Source of the DNA: Paludibacter sp.
Lineage (GTDB): Bacteria; Bacteroidota; Bacteroidia; Bacteroidales; Paludibacteraceae
NCBI GenBank assembly: GCA_028710415.1
Contig: JAQTUE010000003.1
Coordinates: 62,001 to 126,000 of the forward strand
DNA: 64,000 nucleotides
Reading direction: 5' to 3'
The notes under the pieces were generated by a model that was not told the DNA's origin, did no database searches, and saw only the letters and a program-made list of their open reading frames with translations. Positions 1 to 9,180 of this stretch are shown in pieces; position 1 is the first letter of the stretch; every line of letters begins with the position of its first letter. The position numbers and the translations under genes are program-made.

Positions 1-275
1 CATTTTATTATTATCCGGATTTTGTTTTTGATTATCACGATAACAAATAGAATGTGATCAACCAGAAATATTCTTGCATCTGGCCCTCTTCTGGCTTGTA
101 TGATAGTGCCATTCGCAAACAAGTATTTCTATTGAAAAACAGGTTTAAGATATTGAAATATAAATAGATTTACATGCTAAACTATGACTTATACGCCTTG
201 CATCCAGAAATAGAACTAATAACTAACAGAAATTACAAAAAATGGAGTTTATTATTTTATAGTCATAATCGAATA

Positions 276-532
276 CCCCAAACCTTTCAAACTCTTCAAA
301 CTCGGAACGCTTAATGAAGGACTCGGAACGATATTTCCACGATGTCTTCACGATGTTGCTGGTATTACTGACATATTAAAGAGATGTTACAGTGATATTA
401 CACTCCTAATATTAGGGTGTAATATCACTGTAACATCACTGTATCATCACTGTAATATCACTGTAATATCAGCGACATCGTAGCGAATTCGTTCCGAGTT
501 TGAAAGGTTTGAAAGGTTTGAAGAGTTTGGGG
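276..532. repeat. Large nested palindrome of short repeats
   Basis: The centre is a perfect 21-bp inverted repeat (383-403 against 417-437) around CCTAATATTAGG. The right arm repeats TGTAATATCAC-like units. The outer arms pair CCCCAAACCTTTCAAACTC (276 on) with the run of TTTGAAAGG units at 498-532, and CTCGGAACG occurs on both sides. The right arm has more unit copies than the left. The architecture matches other intergenic palindromes in this window but the sequence differs. Confidence 0.8.
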
Positions 533-888
533 TTTGAAAGGTTTGGGGTTTAGAAGAGGGGGAATTGAACATGAAGCAATGTAACTGAATAAAATTCGGC
601 ATGCTTTCCGGACTGCTTCAAACTTTATAGTTTACTTATCAAAAGTAAAGATACACAATTATTGGTTGTCAACGCAGAAATATGCAAAAATATTTTGCTG
701 TTCCTTTCAATGTTTTCTTTCCGTACATATTGTATTCTTTAAACCGGACGCCTGATTTCAAATGACAGAATCAATGCATTCATAATTCAGAGTTTAGTGA
801 ATTGAAAGGTAAAATACTTATTGTATAAAACACAGTAATAAAAATTAGTTATTGTATTTAGTACATAATTTAATTAATTGAATATGTG

Positions 889-941
889 TTTTATAACATA
901 AAATAAAGTTGCAGTTATTTCAATATAATGGATTATTTTTG
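889..941 (+). promoter_or_regulatory. Putative promoter and operator of the NUDIX regulator gene
   Basis: TATTTTTG at 934-941 matches the Bacteroidota -7 element TAnnTTTG and lies 27 nt before the ATG at 969. Just upstream is a 15-nt palindrome, TTTTAT-AAC-ATAAAA (889-903), and a looser inverted repeat (ACATAATT...GAATATGT) near 863-888. Both could bind the regulator itself. That is inference from position only. Confidence 0.5.
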
Positions 942-968
942 TCGTCATACTAATCCTGATAGAACTAT

Positions 969-1670
969 ATGACGACCGAAAATTTATACAATCCCCACAT
1001 CTCTGTCGATTGTGTTGTGTTTGGTTTTGATGGAGAGAACCTCAAGGTATTACTGATCGAACGGAGTATCGACGAACAGAACGAATTGTACAACGATAAG
1101 AAACTGCCGGGAAGCGTGATTTTCTATGAGGAAGATTTGGATGATGCTGCTTCACGTGTGTTGAACGAGCTGACTGGACTGAAAAATATCTATCTGAGCC
1201 AGTTTCGGAGTTTTGGAAGCCCTAACCGGACTGCTAATCCACGCGATATCCTTTGGCTGGAACGTACTACCCAGCTAAAAATAGGCCGGATAGTAACCGT
1301 TGCCTATGTAGCACTGATTAAGATTGACCGGAAACTGGTATTCAATGCCGAAGATACCTCAGCAAGCTGGTATAATGTGAATGAAATTGCCGGCATGCAA
1401 CTTGCTTTTGACCATAATCAGATTATTGCAGACGGATTGCAGCATATCCGTCACCGGTTGGACCTGGAACCGCATTTATTGTTTGAACTCTTACCCCGTA
1501 AATTCACGATTTCCCAACTGCGATCGCTCTATGATGTAATTCACCAGACCAAGTCGGATGTACGGAATTTCCAGAAGAAAGTAGCGCAAATGCCGTATCT
1601 GGTCATGCTGGATGAGTTGGAAGAGGGGGTACCTCACAGGGCGGCAAGATTATATAAATATAAAAAATAG
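969..1670 (+). CDS. xylR: NUDIX-type transcriptional regulator of xylose use (XylR/AraR-like)
   Basis: The 233-aa protein has an N-terminal NUDIX-like domain (about residues 10-140: VDCVVFGFDGENLKVLLIER, then KLPGSVIFYEEDLDDAASRV in place of a full NUDIX box) and a C-terminal winged helix (about 160-230: LLPRKFTISQLRSLYDVIH). This is the NrtR-like layout of the Bacteroides arabinose and xylose regulators, in which the NUDIX domain senses a sugar ligand and is not catalytic. The conserved glutamates of an active NUDIX box are incomplete here, in line with a sensor. It lies directly upstream of xylB, GH3, xylA and xylE on the same strand, so it probably controls them. Xylose as effector is inferred from the neighbours. 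Confidence 0.85.
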   Translation: MTTENLYNPHISVDCVVFGFDGENLKVLLIERSIDEQNELYNDKKLPGSVIFYEEDLDDAASRVLNELTGLKNIYLSQFRSFGSPNRTANPRDILWLERTTQLKIGRIVTVAYVALIKIDRKLVFNAEDTSASWYNVNEIAGMQLAFDHNQIIADGLQHIRHRLDLEPHLLFELLPRKFTISQLRSLYDVIHQTKSDVRNFQKKVAQMPYLVMLDELEEGVPHRAARLYKYKK

Positions 1671-1671
1671 A

Positions 1672-1790
1672 GAACCCCTAACCCCTAAAGGGGAACTTAA
1701 TTACTTTCGGATCTGAAATGTTTTTTGAAATAGAATATAAATAAACAATACTAACTTTCTTACCCCCCTTTAGGGGTTGGGGGTTGTTAT
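1672..1790. repeat. C-rich/G-rich inverted repeat between xylR and xylB
   Basis: AACCCCTAACCCCTAAAGGGG begins just after the xylR stop, and its near-exact inverse (CCCCTTTAGGGGTTGGGGG) lies at about 1766-1788. The two 20-nt arms could pair across about 75 nt. Each arm also folds on itself at CCCCTAAAGGGG/CCCCTTTAGGGG. It could act as an intra-operon RNA structure; the sequence alone does not show this. Confidence 0.7.
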
Positions 1791-1804
1791 ATTAACTTAT
1801 CATT

Positions 1805-3277
1805 ATGTACTTACTTGGATATGATTTAGGAAGTTCGTCGGTAAAGGCGAGTCTGGTGAATGCCGCGACAGGCGAGTGTGTTTCGAGTGCATTCTTTCCA
1901 AAGAAAGAAATGGAGATTAAGTCTGTAAAGGCAGGTTGGGCTGAACAGGACACTGAAACATGGTGGACAAACCTCAAACTGGCAACAGAGGCTGTACTGG
2001 CTGAATTTGGGAAAGATCCGGCAGCTATCAAAGCCATTGGCATTTCGTATCAAATGCACGGGTTGGTATTGGTGGATGAAAACCAACAGGCTATCCGTGA
2101 CTCGATTATCTGGTGTGATAGCCGTGCAGTACCTTACGGACAAAAGGCTTTTGAAGAAATAGGAGGTGAGAAATGCCTGTCCCATTTACTGAATACCCCG
2201 GGTAATTTTACCTTGTCGAAAATGGCATGGGTAAAAGAACATGAGCCTGAAAACTTTGCAAAAGCAAAATACTATATGTTGCCGGGTGATTACCTGGCCA
2301 TGCGTATGACCGGAAAAGCAAGTACCACTGCTTCCGGATTATCAGAAGGAATAGCCTGGGACTTTAAGAAAGATGCTCCTGCCGGATTCTTGTTTGATTA
2401 TTATGGTTTTGATACAGCGTTGATTCCTGAGTTGGTTCCTACTTTTGGACAACAGGGCAACCTGAAAGCCGATATTGCAACTGAACTCGGATTGGCAGCA
2501 GGAACACCTGTCACCTACCGTGCCGGTGACCAACCGAACAACGCCCTTTCATTAAATGTATTGAATCCCGGAGAGATTGCCGCTACAGGAGGTACCTCCG
2601 GAGTTGTTTACGGAGTGAACGATGATGCAAAATATGATCCGCAATCACGCGTAAACTCATTTGCCCATGTGAACCACACAGATGTTGCCACCAGAGTAGG
2701 GGTGTTGCTTTGTATCAATGGGACCGCAATCCTCAATACCTGGATTAAAAACAACGTGGCACCCGAAGGTATCAGTTATGCCGAAATGAATGAACTGGCA
2801 GCCCAGATACCGGTAGGCAGCGAAGGAGTCAGCATTATTCCTTTTGGTAATGGTGCCGAACGGGTCCTTGAAAACCAGGAACCAAACTGTTCCATCCATG
2901 GAATTAATTTCAACCGCCATACTAAAGCTCATTTAGCACGTGCCGCCCACGAAGGAATCGCCTTTTCGTTTAAGTACGGCATGGACATTATGAACCAAAT
3001 GGGTATTGAAACTAAGACTATCCGGGCAGGTCATGCCAACCTGTTCCTGAGTCCGATCTTCCGCCAGACCCTGGCCAATATCACCGGGGCAACCATTGAA
3101 TTGTACAATACTGATGGTTCAGTAGGTGCAGCCCGTGGAGCAGGAATAGGAGCAGGGATCTACAAGAATGCCGAAGAAGCTTTTGTTACTTTAAAGAAAA
3201 TCATCATTGTAACTCCGGAACCTGAAAATGTTGCAGCAAGCATGGCAGCATACGAAAAGTGGGAGAAATATATTTGA
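1805..3277 (+). CDS. xylB: Xylulokinase
   Basis: This 490-aa FGGY-family sugar kinase phosphorylates D-xylulose to D-xylulose 5-phosphate, the last step before the pentose phosphate pathway. The N-terminal nucleotide fold opens with GYDLGSSSVKASLV. YQMHGLVLVD (about 80) and IIWCDSRA (about 100) are typical xylulokinase motifs. The C-terminal half carries the ATP-site segments GDQPNNALSL (about 240) and ATGGTSGVVYG (about 260). Length is normal for the family. It sits between the regulator and the GH3 xylosidase, with xylA further down the same strand. Context makes xylulose more likely than another pentulose as substrate. Confidence 0.93.
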   Translation: MYLLGYDLGSSSVKASLVNAATGECVSSAFFPKKEMEIKSVKAGWAEQDTETWWTNLKLATEAVLAEFGKDPAAIKAIGISYQMHGLVLVDENQQAIRDSIIWCDSRAVPYGQKAFEEIGGEKCLSHLLNTPGNFTLSKMAWVKEHEPENFAKAKYYMLPGDYLAMRMTGKASTTASGLSEGIAWDFKKDAPAGFLFDYYGFDTALIPELVPTFGQQGNLKADIATELGLAAGTPVTYRAGDQPNNALSLNVLNPGEIAATGGTSGVVYGVNDDAKYDPQSRVNSFAHVNHTDVATRVGVLLCINGTAILNTWIKNNVAPEGISYAEMNELAAQIPVGSEGVSIIPFGNGAERVLENQEPNCSIHGINFNRHTKAHLARAAHEGIAFSFKYGMDIMNQMGIETKTIRAGHANLFLSPIFRQTLANITGATIELYNTDGSVGAARGAGIGAGIYKNAEEAFVTLKKIIIVTPEPENVAASMAAYEKWEKYI

Positions 3278-3286
3278 TATAACCTC

Positions 3287-3316
3287 ACCCCTGACCCCTC
3301 TCCTCAAGGAGAGGGG
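3287..3316. repeat. Hairpin in the xylB-GH3 spacer
   Basis: Perfect 9-bp stem CCCCTCTCC (3295-3303), loop TCAA, GGAGAGGGG (3308-3316), only 20 nt before the GH3 start. No long T run follows, so it looks like an mRNA-stability or processing stem within the operon, not a terminator. The preceding ACCCCTGACCCC is a short direct repeat. Confidence 0.65.
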
Positions 3317-3336
3317 AACAGTAAAGATATATTAAA

Positions 3337-5559
3337 ATGAAAAAGCGATTATTTAAAGCCTTCAACCGCAATCTGAAATTCAGTACTGCAGCAGTATTTC
3401 TACTGTTCAGTACTGCTCTTTGTGCACAATCAGTTGTGAAATATCCATTCCAGGATACTAAAAAGACAATTGATGAACGTGTGACAGACCTTGTAGGGCG
3501 GTTGACATTAGAAGAAAAAGCGACACAGATGCTGCATGATGCCCCGGCCATTAAGCGGTTGGACATCCTTCCTTACAGCTGGTGGAACGAAGCATTGCAT
3601 GGCGTGGCACGAACAGGCCGGGCAACAGTGTTTCCTGAAAATGTAGGGCTGGCAGCTACCTTTGATGAAGATTTGGTCTATCGTATCGGGCAGGCTATAT
3701 CGGATGAAGCATGGGCGAAATATAACATTGCACAGCGCTTGGAGAATTACAGCATATATACAGGGATTACCTTTTATGCCCCCAATGTAAATATCTTCAG
3801 GGATCCACGTTGGGGCAGGGGACAGGAAACCTATGGTGAAGATCCTTACCTGACATCACGAATGGGCGTTGCCTATGTGAAAGGAATGCAGGGTGATGAC
3901 CCTAAATATCTTAAAACAGCTGCCTGTGCAAAACACTATGTAGTTCATTCAGGACCGGAAGCATTGCGTCATTCATTCGATGCAGAACCACCGATGAAAG
4001 ATTTCATGGAGACTTATGTGCCAGCCTTTGAAACCCTGGTTAAGGAGGGAAAAGTGGAAAGTGTGATGTGTGCCTATAACCGCACTTTTGGCAAACCATG
4101 TTGCGGAAGCTCCTATCTGTTAAATGATCTGTTGCGCAAACAATGGGGATTCACAGGCTATGTGACCACCGACTGTTGGGCTATCCAGAACTTCTATAAA
4201 TACCATGGGGCTGCAAAAGATGCGGCAGAAGCCTGTGCGTTGGCAATCAAAAGTGGTGTGAACCTGAATTGCGGGAATGAGTTTAACAGCCTTCCCGAAG
4301 CAGTGAAACGGGGACTTGTGACTGAGAAGGAAGTCGATGCAGCACTGAGCCAATTATTAAGGACCAGATTCCGGCTTGGGTTATTCGATCAACAAAACCA
4401 GAATCCTTATTCGAAGATCAGTGAAGATGTCATCGGTTGCCAGAAACATATTGATTTAGCCTATGAGTCTGCTGCAAAGTCTTTAGTACTGTTGCAAAAC
4501 AATAGGAATATCCTTCCTTTGAAGAAAGATTTAAAATCACTGTATGTTGTTGGCCCGTATGCTGCCAGCCAGGATGTGTTGCTGGGTAATTACAACGGAG
4601 TGAGCGATCGCCTGACTACAGTGATGCAAGCCATAGTTGGCAAGGTAAGCGCAGGTACTTCAGTAAACTACCGGATTGGGGTTGAGCCCAGTGCAGCGAA
4701 TAAAAACTCAATGAACTATTCGTTAGGGGAAGCTGCAGCAGCCGATGCTGTGGTGGCTGTATTCGGAATATCCGGACTTTTTGAAGGGGAAGAAGGTGAA
4801 TCAACAGCTTCTACTACCCGGGGGGACCGTCTTGATTTAGGCTTGCCTCAAAATCAACTGGATTATCTCCGTCTGTTGAAGAAAGAATGCAAGAAACCGA
4901 TCATACTGGTGCTTACCGGTGGAAGTCCGATTTGTACACCTGAACTATCGGAAATTGCCGATGCGATACTTTTTGTCTGGTATCCGGGACAGGAAGGCGG
5001 CAGGGCAGTAGCCGACGCTATCTTCGGGGATGTGAATCCTTCAGGAAGGTTGTGTATCACGTTTCCAAAATCGGTTAGCCAGTTGCCTGCTTTCGAAGAC
5101 TACAGCATGAAAGGGCGCACCTATCGCTATATGACGGAAGAACCACTTTATCCTTTTGGGTTTGGATTGAGCTATACGTCGTATGCCTACAGCAATATGA
5201 AGATAGAGAAGGAAAAAATCAAGAAAGGCCAATCGGTGAAAGTTTCAGCTACCATAACAAATACAGGAAAATCCGGTGGTGAAGAGGTTGCACAGCTTTA
5301 TATTACCGACCTGAAAGCTAGTGCTGCAACACCTGTTTTTTCTCTCAAAAGCATGAAACGCATAAAGCTTGCAGCAGGAGAATCAAAGGATGTTACTTTT
5401 GAAGTGACTCCTCAAATGATGGAGCTAGTCACTGAAACAGGGGATCGAATTATCGAACCGGGTGATTTTAAGGTGTATATTACAGGCAGTTCACCTTCGG
5501 AGCTTTCAATAAAACTGGGAGCAGCAACACCTGTATCACGAGTATTCAACGTAAAATAA
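3337..5559 (+). CDS. Exported GH3 beta-xylosidase/beta-glucosidase
   Basis: This 740-aa glycoside hydrolase family 3 enzyme has an N-terminal signal peptide ending near FSTALCAQS. Domain order is the GH3 barrel (about 40-360), the GH3 C-terminal domain (about 380-600) and a fibronectin III-like domain (about 630-715). The nucleophile is the aspartate in TTDCWAI (D279). The nearby KHY, the bulky Trp-Ala after the Asp-Cys pair, and the position inside a xylose operon favour beta-xylosidase over glucosidase. It would release xylose from xylo-oligosaccharides in the periplasm, feeding XylE, XylA and XylB. The exact linkage and sugar preference cannot be read from the sequence. Confidence 0.9.
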   Translation: MKKRLFKAFNRNLKFSTAAVFLLFSTALCAQSVVKYPFQDTKKTIDERVTDLVGRLTLEEKATQMLHDAPAIKRLDILPYSWWNEALHGVARTGRATVFPENVGLAATFDEDLVYRIGQAISDEAWAKYNIAQRLENYSIYTGITFYAPNVNIFRDPRWGRGQETYGEDPYLTSRMGVAYVKGMQGDDPKYLKTAACAKHYVVHSGPEALRHSFDAEPPMKDFMETYVPAFETLVKEGKVESVMCAYNRTFGKPCCGSSYLLNDLLRKQWGFTGYVTTDCWAIQNFYKYHGAAKDAAEACALAIKSGVNLNCGNEFNSLPEAVKRGLVTEKEVDAALSQLLRTRFRLGLFDQQNQNPYSKISEDVIGCQKHIDLAYESAAKSLVLLQNNRNILPLKKDLKSLYVVGPYAASQDVLLGNYNGVSDRLTTVMQAIVGKVSAGTSVNYRIGVEPSAANKNSMNYSLGEAAAADAVVAVFGISGLFEGEEGESTASTTRGDRLDLGLPQNQLDYLRLLKKECKKPIILVLTGGSPICTPELSEIADAILFVWYPGQEGGRAVADAIFGDVNPSGRLCITFPKSVSQLPAFEDYSMKGRTYRYMTEEPLYPFGFGLSYTSYAYSNMKIEKEKIKKGQSVKVSATITNTGKSGGEEVAQLYITDLKASAATPVFSLKSMKRIKLAAGESKDVTFEVTPQMMELVTETGDRIIEPGDFKVYITGSSPSELSIKLGAATPVSRVFNVK

Positions 5560-5597
5560 ATAATATTAAATCAGATTAATAAAAACAATTAAAAATT

Positions 5598-6914
5598 ATG
5601 AGCGCAAAAGTTTATTTCCCATCAGTGGGAGAAATCAAATTTGAAGGTAAAGAAAGTAAAAACCCAATGGCATTCCGTTATTATGATGCTGAAAAAGTGG
5701 TTTATGGTAAATCCATGAAAGAATGGTTTAAATTTAGCATGGCCTGGTGGCATTCAATGTGTGCCGAAGGTGGCGATCCATTTGGAGGAGGAACACAAGT
5801 TCACCCATGGGTAGGAGCTGCTGATGCTTTGCAGGCTGCTAAAGATAAAATGGATGCAGGTTTTGAATTCATGACAAAAATTGGAATCGAATACTATTGT
5901 TTCCACGATTTGGATTTAATCAGCGAAGGTAATAGTATCGAAGAATACGAAGCTAATTTGAAAGCTATCGTTGCCTATGCAAAAGAAAAACAAGCTGCTA
6001 CAGGTATCAAACTTATGTGGGGTACTGCCAATGTTTTCTCTCCTGCCCGTTATATGAATGGTGCCAGCACCAATCCTGATTTTAATGCAGCTGCCCGTGC
6101 CATGGTACAGATTAAAAATGCTATTGACGCCACTATCGAATTAGGTGGCAAGGCATATGTATTCTGGGGAGGACGCGAAGGTTACATGTCGTTGTTAAAC
6201 ACTAACATGAAACGTGAAAAACAACACATGGGTATGATGTTGACGAAAGCCCGTGACTATGCCCGTGCACAGGGTTTCAAAGGAGTATTCCTGATTGAGC
6301 CAAAACCAATGGAACCAATGAAACATCAATATGATGTGGATACTGAAACAGTAATCGGCTTCCTGAAAGAATTCGGTTTGGAGAATGATTTCAAAATCAA
6401 TATTGAAGTAAACCACGCCACTTTGGCCGGCCATACTTTCGAACACGAATTGCAATGTGCTGTTGACGCAGGTATGTTGGGTGCTATCGATGCGAACCGT
6501 GGTGATGTACAAAACGGTTGGGATACTGACCAATTTCCGGTTGATGTGTATGAATTGACACAGGCTATGTTGGTTGTCCTTCAAGGTGGTGGTATGCAAG
6601 GTGGCGGTACTAACTTCGATGCTAAGATCCGTCGTAACTCTACCGATAACGATGATTTATTTATCGCTCACATTGGAGCTATGGATGTTATGGCACGCTC
6701 GTTAGAAGCTGCAGCTGCTATCCTGGAAGAATCCCCATACTGCAAAATGGTTTCTGACCGTTACGCTTCGTATGATTCAGGAAAAGGTAAAGAATTTGAA
6801 GAAGGAAAATTATCTTTCGAAGATTGTGTTGCCTATGCAAAGTCAAAAGACGAACCGGCACAAATCAGTGGTAAACAAGAGCTTTACGAAGCCATTGTAA
6901 ATATGTACATCTAA
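5598..6914 (+). CDS. xylA: Xylose isomerase
   Basis: This 438-aa class II (long) D-xylose isomerase interconverts D-xylose and D-xylulose in the cytoplasm with two divalent metals. Visible landmarks are [17 protein letters not shown] (about 50), FHDLDL (catalytic His, about 100), VFWGGREGY (about 195), EPKPMEP (metal ligand Glu, about 235), [15 protein letters not shown] (about 273) and the DANRGD motif (about 300). The start follows an A-rich leader 38 nt after the GH3 stop. Codon use looks like that of a highly expressed gene. It feeds xylulose to XylB. Confidence 0.97.
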   Translation: MSAKVYFPSVGEIKFEGKESKNPMAFRYYDAEKVVYGKSMKEWFKFSMAWWHSMCAEGGDPFGGGTQVHPWVGAADALQAAKDKMDAGFEFMTKIGIEYYCFHDLDLISEGNSIEEYEANLKAIVAYAKEKQAATGIKLMWGTANVFSPARYMNGASTNPDFNAAARAMVQIKNAIDATIELGGKAYVFWGGREGYMSLLNTNMKREKQHMGMMLTKARDYARAQGFKGVFLIEPKPMEPMKHQYDVDTETVIGFLKEFGLENDFKINIEVNHATLAGHTFEHELQCAVDAGMLGAIDANRGDVQNGWDTDQFPVDVYELTQAMLVVLQGGGMQGGGTNFDAKIRRNSTDNDDLFIAHIGAMDVMARSLEAAAAILEESPYCKMVSDRYASYDSGKGKEFEEGKLSFEDCVAYAKSKDEPAQISGKQELYEAIVNMYI

Positions 6915-6925
6915 TAATCAGAGGC

Positions 6926-7001
6926 AAGAGGTAAGAAGGTAAGAAGTAAGTCAATTGTTTGATTTTACTACTTACTCCTTACCTCTTACTCCTTACCTCT
7001 T
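6926..7001. repeat. Inverted heptad-type repeat between xylA and xylE
   Basis: The left arm AAGAGGTAAGAAGGTAAG (from 6926) is built of AAGAGGT-like units of 7-8 nt. The right arm (6970-7001) carries the complement, ACTTACTCCTTACCTCTT, with one more unit. It starts 11 nt after the xylA stop and ends 12 nt before the xylE ATG. The RNA could form a long hairpin inside the operon, which could set the ratio of isomerase to transporter. That role is inference. Confidence 0.75.
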
Positions 7002-7013
7002 AATTCTAAAAAT

Positions 7014-8411
7014 ATGAACACACATAACGGAAGTAAACTTTACATTTTCGGTATTACAATGGTGGCTACCCTGGGTGGTTTACTTTTTGGCTATGACACA
7101 GCGGTTATTTCAGGCGCTGTTGATTCATTGAAAACCGTATTTCACCTGAATGAAGCTACTTTTGGCAGTATGGCAACAACCTATCATGGAGCCACGGTAG
7201 CAAGTGCGCTTATAGGTTGTATTATCGGTAGTGCGGTTTCAGGCATTTTTGCAGAAAAGTTGGGGCGTAAAAACTCGTTGCTTTTTGCTGCCATTATGTT
7301 TTTCTTATCTGCATGCGGTGCTGCCTATCCTGAATTCTTTTTCTTTGCAAAAGGGGATAGCTCTGTATCGGTATTGTTAGCTTTCAATATTTACCGCGTT
7401 GTAGGTGGTATCGGTGTTGGGTTGGCTTCAGCCATTTGTCCTATGTATATCGCAGAAATTGCACCGGCAGAAATTCGTGGTAAACTGGTTTCTTGGAATC
7501 AGTTCGCCATTATCTTTGGTATGTTGATAGTTTATTTTGTAAATTATTTTATCACCAAAGGACAAACCCAGGAATGGATTGATGCTACCGGATGGCGTTA
7601 TATGTTTGCTTCGAACGCAGTACCGGCAGCCGTATTTGGCATCCTGTTGTTTTTTGTACCCGAAACACCGCGTCACCTGGCATTGATTGGCCAGGAAGAA
7701 AAAGCGTTGCACATCCTTGGTAAAATCAACGGTTCGAATAAAGCCAAGGAAATTTTACAGGATATCAAGGATTCTGCCCATGAAAAGATTGAGAAAGTGT
7801 TGGCGTATGGCTGGAAAGTATTGGTGATAGGAATCCTGTTGTCTGTTTTCCAACAGGCAGTAGGTATCAATGTGGTACTTTACTATGCACCTACGATCTT
7901 TAAAGGCCTTGGATTTGGGAATGATGCAGCCATGTATCAGACAGTTATCATGGGATTTATCAATATTGTGTTTACCCTGATAGCTATCTTTACGGTGGAT
8001 AAATTCGGACGTAAACCGTTGTTGATCATTGGTTCGGTGGGTATGGCTATTGGTATGTTTGCCATTGGATTATTGGCTTATCTCCAGATAATCGGAGTGA
8101 GTACCTTGATATTCATTGTCATCTATTCGGCTTCATTTATGATGTCATGGGGACCAATCTGCTGGGTACTTATCTCGGAGATCTTCCCGAATACCATCCG
8201 TGGAAAAGCAATTGCTATTGCCGTTGCAGCACAGTGGATATCCAACTTTATTGTTTCATCCAGTTTCCCTGCCTTGCAATCCATCAGCATGACTTTTACG
8301 TATTGCCTGTACGGGGTGATGAGTGTCCTGTCGGCTATTTTTGTATGGAAGATGGTTCCTGAGACAAAAGGAAAAACATTGGAAGACATGACTAAACTGT
8401 GGAGAAAATAA
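7014..8411 (+). CDS. xylE: MFS sugar/proton symporter, xylose transporter
   Basis: This 465-aa major facilitator has 12 predicted membrane segments. Sugar-porter signatures are present: GGLLFGYDTAVISGA in TM1, AEKLGRKNSL after TM2, VGGIGVGLAS, PETPRHLAL between the halves, QQAVGINVVLYYAP in TM7, DKFGRKPLL in the second half, and the terminal VPETKGKTLED. These are the marks of the XylE/GLUT family, which takes up xylose with protons across the inner membrane. It is the last gene of the xylose operon and is followed by a strong terminator at 8470. Xylose as substrate is inferred from context. Confidence 0.93.
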   Translation: MNTHNGSKLYIFGITMVATLGGLLFGYDTAVISGAVDSLKTVFHLNEATFGSMATTYHGATVASALIGCIIGSAVSGIFAEKLGRKNSLLFAAIMFFLSACGAAYPEFFFFAKGDSSVSVLLAFNIYRVVGGIGVGLASAICPMYIAEIAPAEIRGKLVSWNQFAIIFGMLIVYFVNYFITKGQTQEWIDATGWRYMFASNAVPAAVFGILLFFVPETPRHLALIGQEEKALHILGKINGSNKAKEILQDIKDSAHEKIEKVLAYGWKVLVIGILLSVFQQAVGINVVLYYAPTIFKGLGFGNDAAMYQTVIMGFINIVFTLIAIFTVDKFGRKPLLIIGSVGMAIGMFAIGLLAYLQIIGVSTLIFIVIYSASFMMSWGPICWVLISEIFPNTIRGKAIAIAVAAQWISNFIVSSSFPALQSISMTFTYCLYGVMSVLSAIFVWKMVPETKGKTLEDMTKLWRK

Positions 8412-8469
8412 TTGCTGAAATCTATTTTTCAAGAGTGATTTTTTAATAAGTTTGTATGTTAGTAATGAG

Positions 8470-8507
8470 AAACACCTGCGTAATAATATGTGCAGGTGTT
8501 TTTTTTG
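8470..8507 (+). terminator. Rho-independent terminator after xylE
   Basis: Stem AAACACCTGC (8470-8479) pairs with GCAGGTGTTT (8492-8501), followed by a run of T to 8507. It ends the xylose operon. Confidence 0.9.
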
Positions 8508-8593
8508 TTTCTATCAATGAACTAATTGTCATGCATTATTAATTTGATGATCTTAAATTACATTTACAACCTTGCTATACTTTAAAAATCAAA

Positions 8594-8756
8594 AAACCTT
8601 ATTTTTATTTATTTGAACCTTAGTAGCACAGCCAACGCCCTATATTAAACCTTATTCTTTGATTGGAATACTATCCGTAGACAATCTGTCAAAGAATAAG
8701 GTTTGGTTTTACTGGTGGCAATCAGGTACTAAGGTTGAACAAAAAAATAAGGTTTT
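8594..8756. repeat. Nested palindrome with ACCTTATT units
   Basis: The inner perfect 16-bp inverted repeat is AAACCTTATTCTTTGA (8647-8662) with TCAAAGAATAAGGTTT (8689-8704). The outer arms AAAACCTTATTTTT (from 8594) and AAAATAAGGTTTT (to 8756) flank it, and an intermediate pair GAACCTTAGTA / TACTAAGGTTG lies between. Every arm uses the same ACCTTA(T/G) unit, so direct and inverted repeats are combined. Confidence 0.8.
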
Positions 8757-9057
8757 AAATATAAGAAATGAAATACAACAAATAAAAAATGATTAAGAAA
8801 GTTGTAAGGTTCTATTAATCAGATGACCATATGATGTTTATTTAATTTTCCCGGTTATCTTAATTGATATTTGATCCTTAATCCTGGGGCTTGATTATAA
8901 AATGAGTCATAAAAATTTTTATTTTAGATAATCGGATAAATCTATTGAATTGTAAGCTGACATTGGATTTAAAGTCAGATTAAACAGAATACTCAGTAAG
9001 AATGAATTGTTTTGCCACGTATTTGCATAAAAATGAAATTCTATCTCCTGATATGCC

Positions 9058-9086
9058 TTGTAATTCGATCAAAAAGTATATTTTTG
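9058..9086 (+). promoter_or_regulatory. Promoter of the POT transporter gene
   Basis: TTG at 9058-9060, 18 nt, then TATTTTTG at 9079-9086, matching the Bacteroidota -33/-7 pattern. The predicted leader is about 90 nt. Confidence 0.6.
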
Positions 9087-9180
9087 CACACTCTTAGTGC
9101 CCTTGAGACACAAAACACCCGGATGCACAAACAACTGCGTTCATTTTATTCAATCTGCTAAAATAATAAACAACTAATTT

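Larger units (their letters stand above)
1..968. other. Non-coding region upstream of the xylose operon
   Basis: I find no convincing gene here. The stretch holds a large nested palindrome at 276-532 (own entry), an AT-rich leader, and the promoter region of the NUDIX regulator at about 889-941. The first 240 bases show no structure I can name. Confidence 0.6.
8412..9180. other. Intergenic region between xylE and the peptide transporter
   Basis: No gene seen. It contains the xylE terminator (8470-8507), a 163-bp nested palindrome (8594-8756), and the promoter of the next gene (9058-9086). The rest is AT-rich with nothing I can name. Confidence 0.6.
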
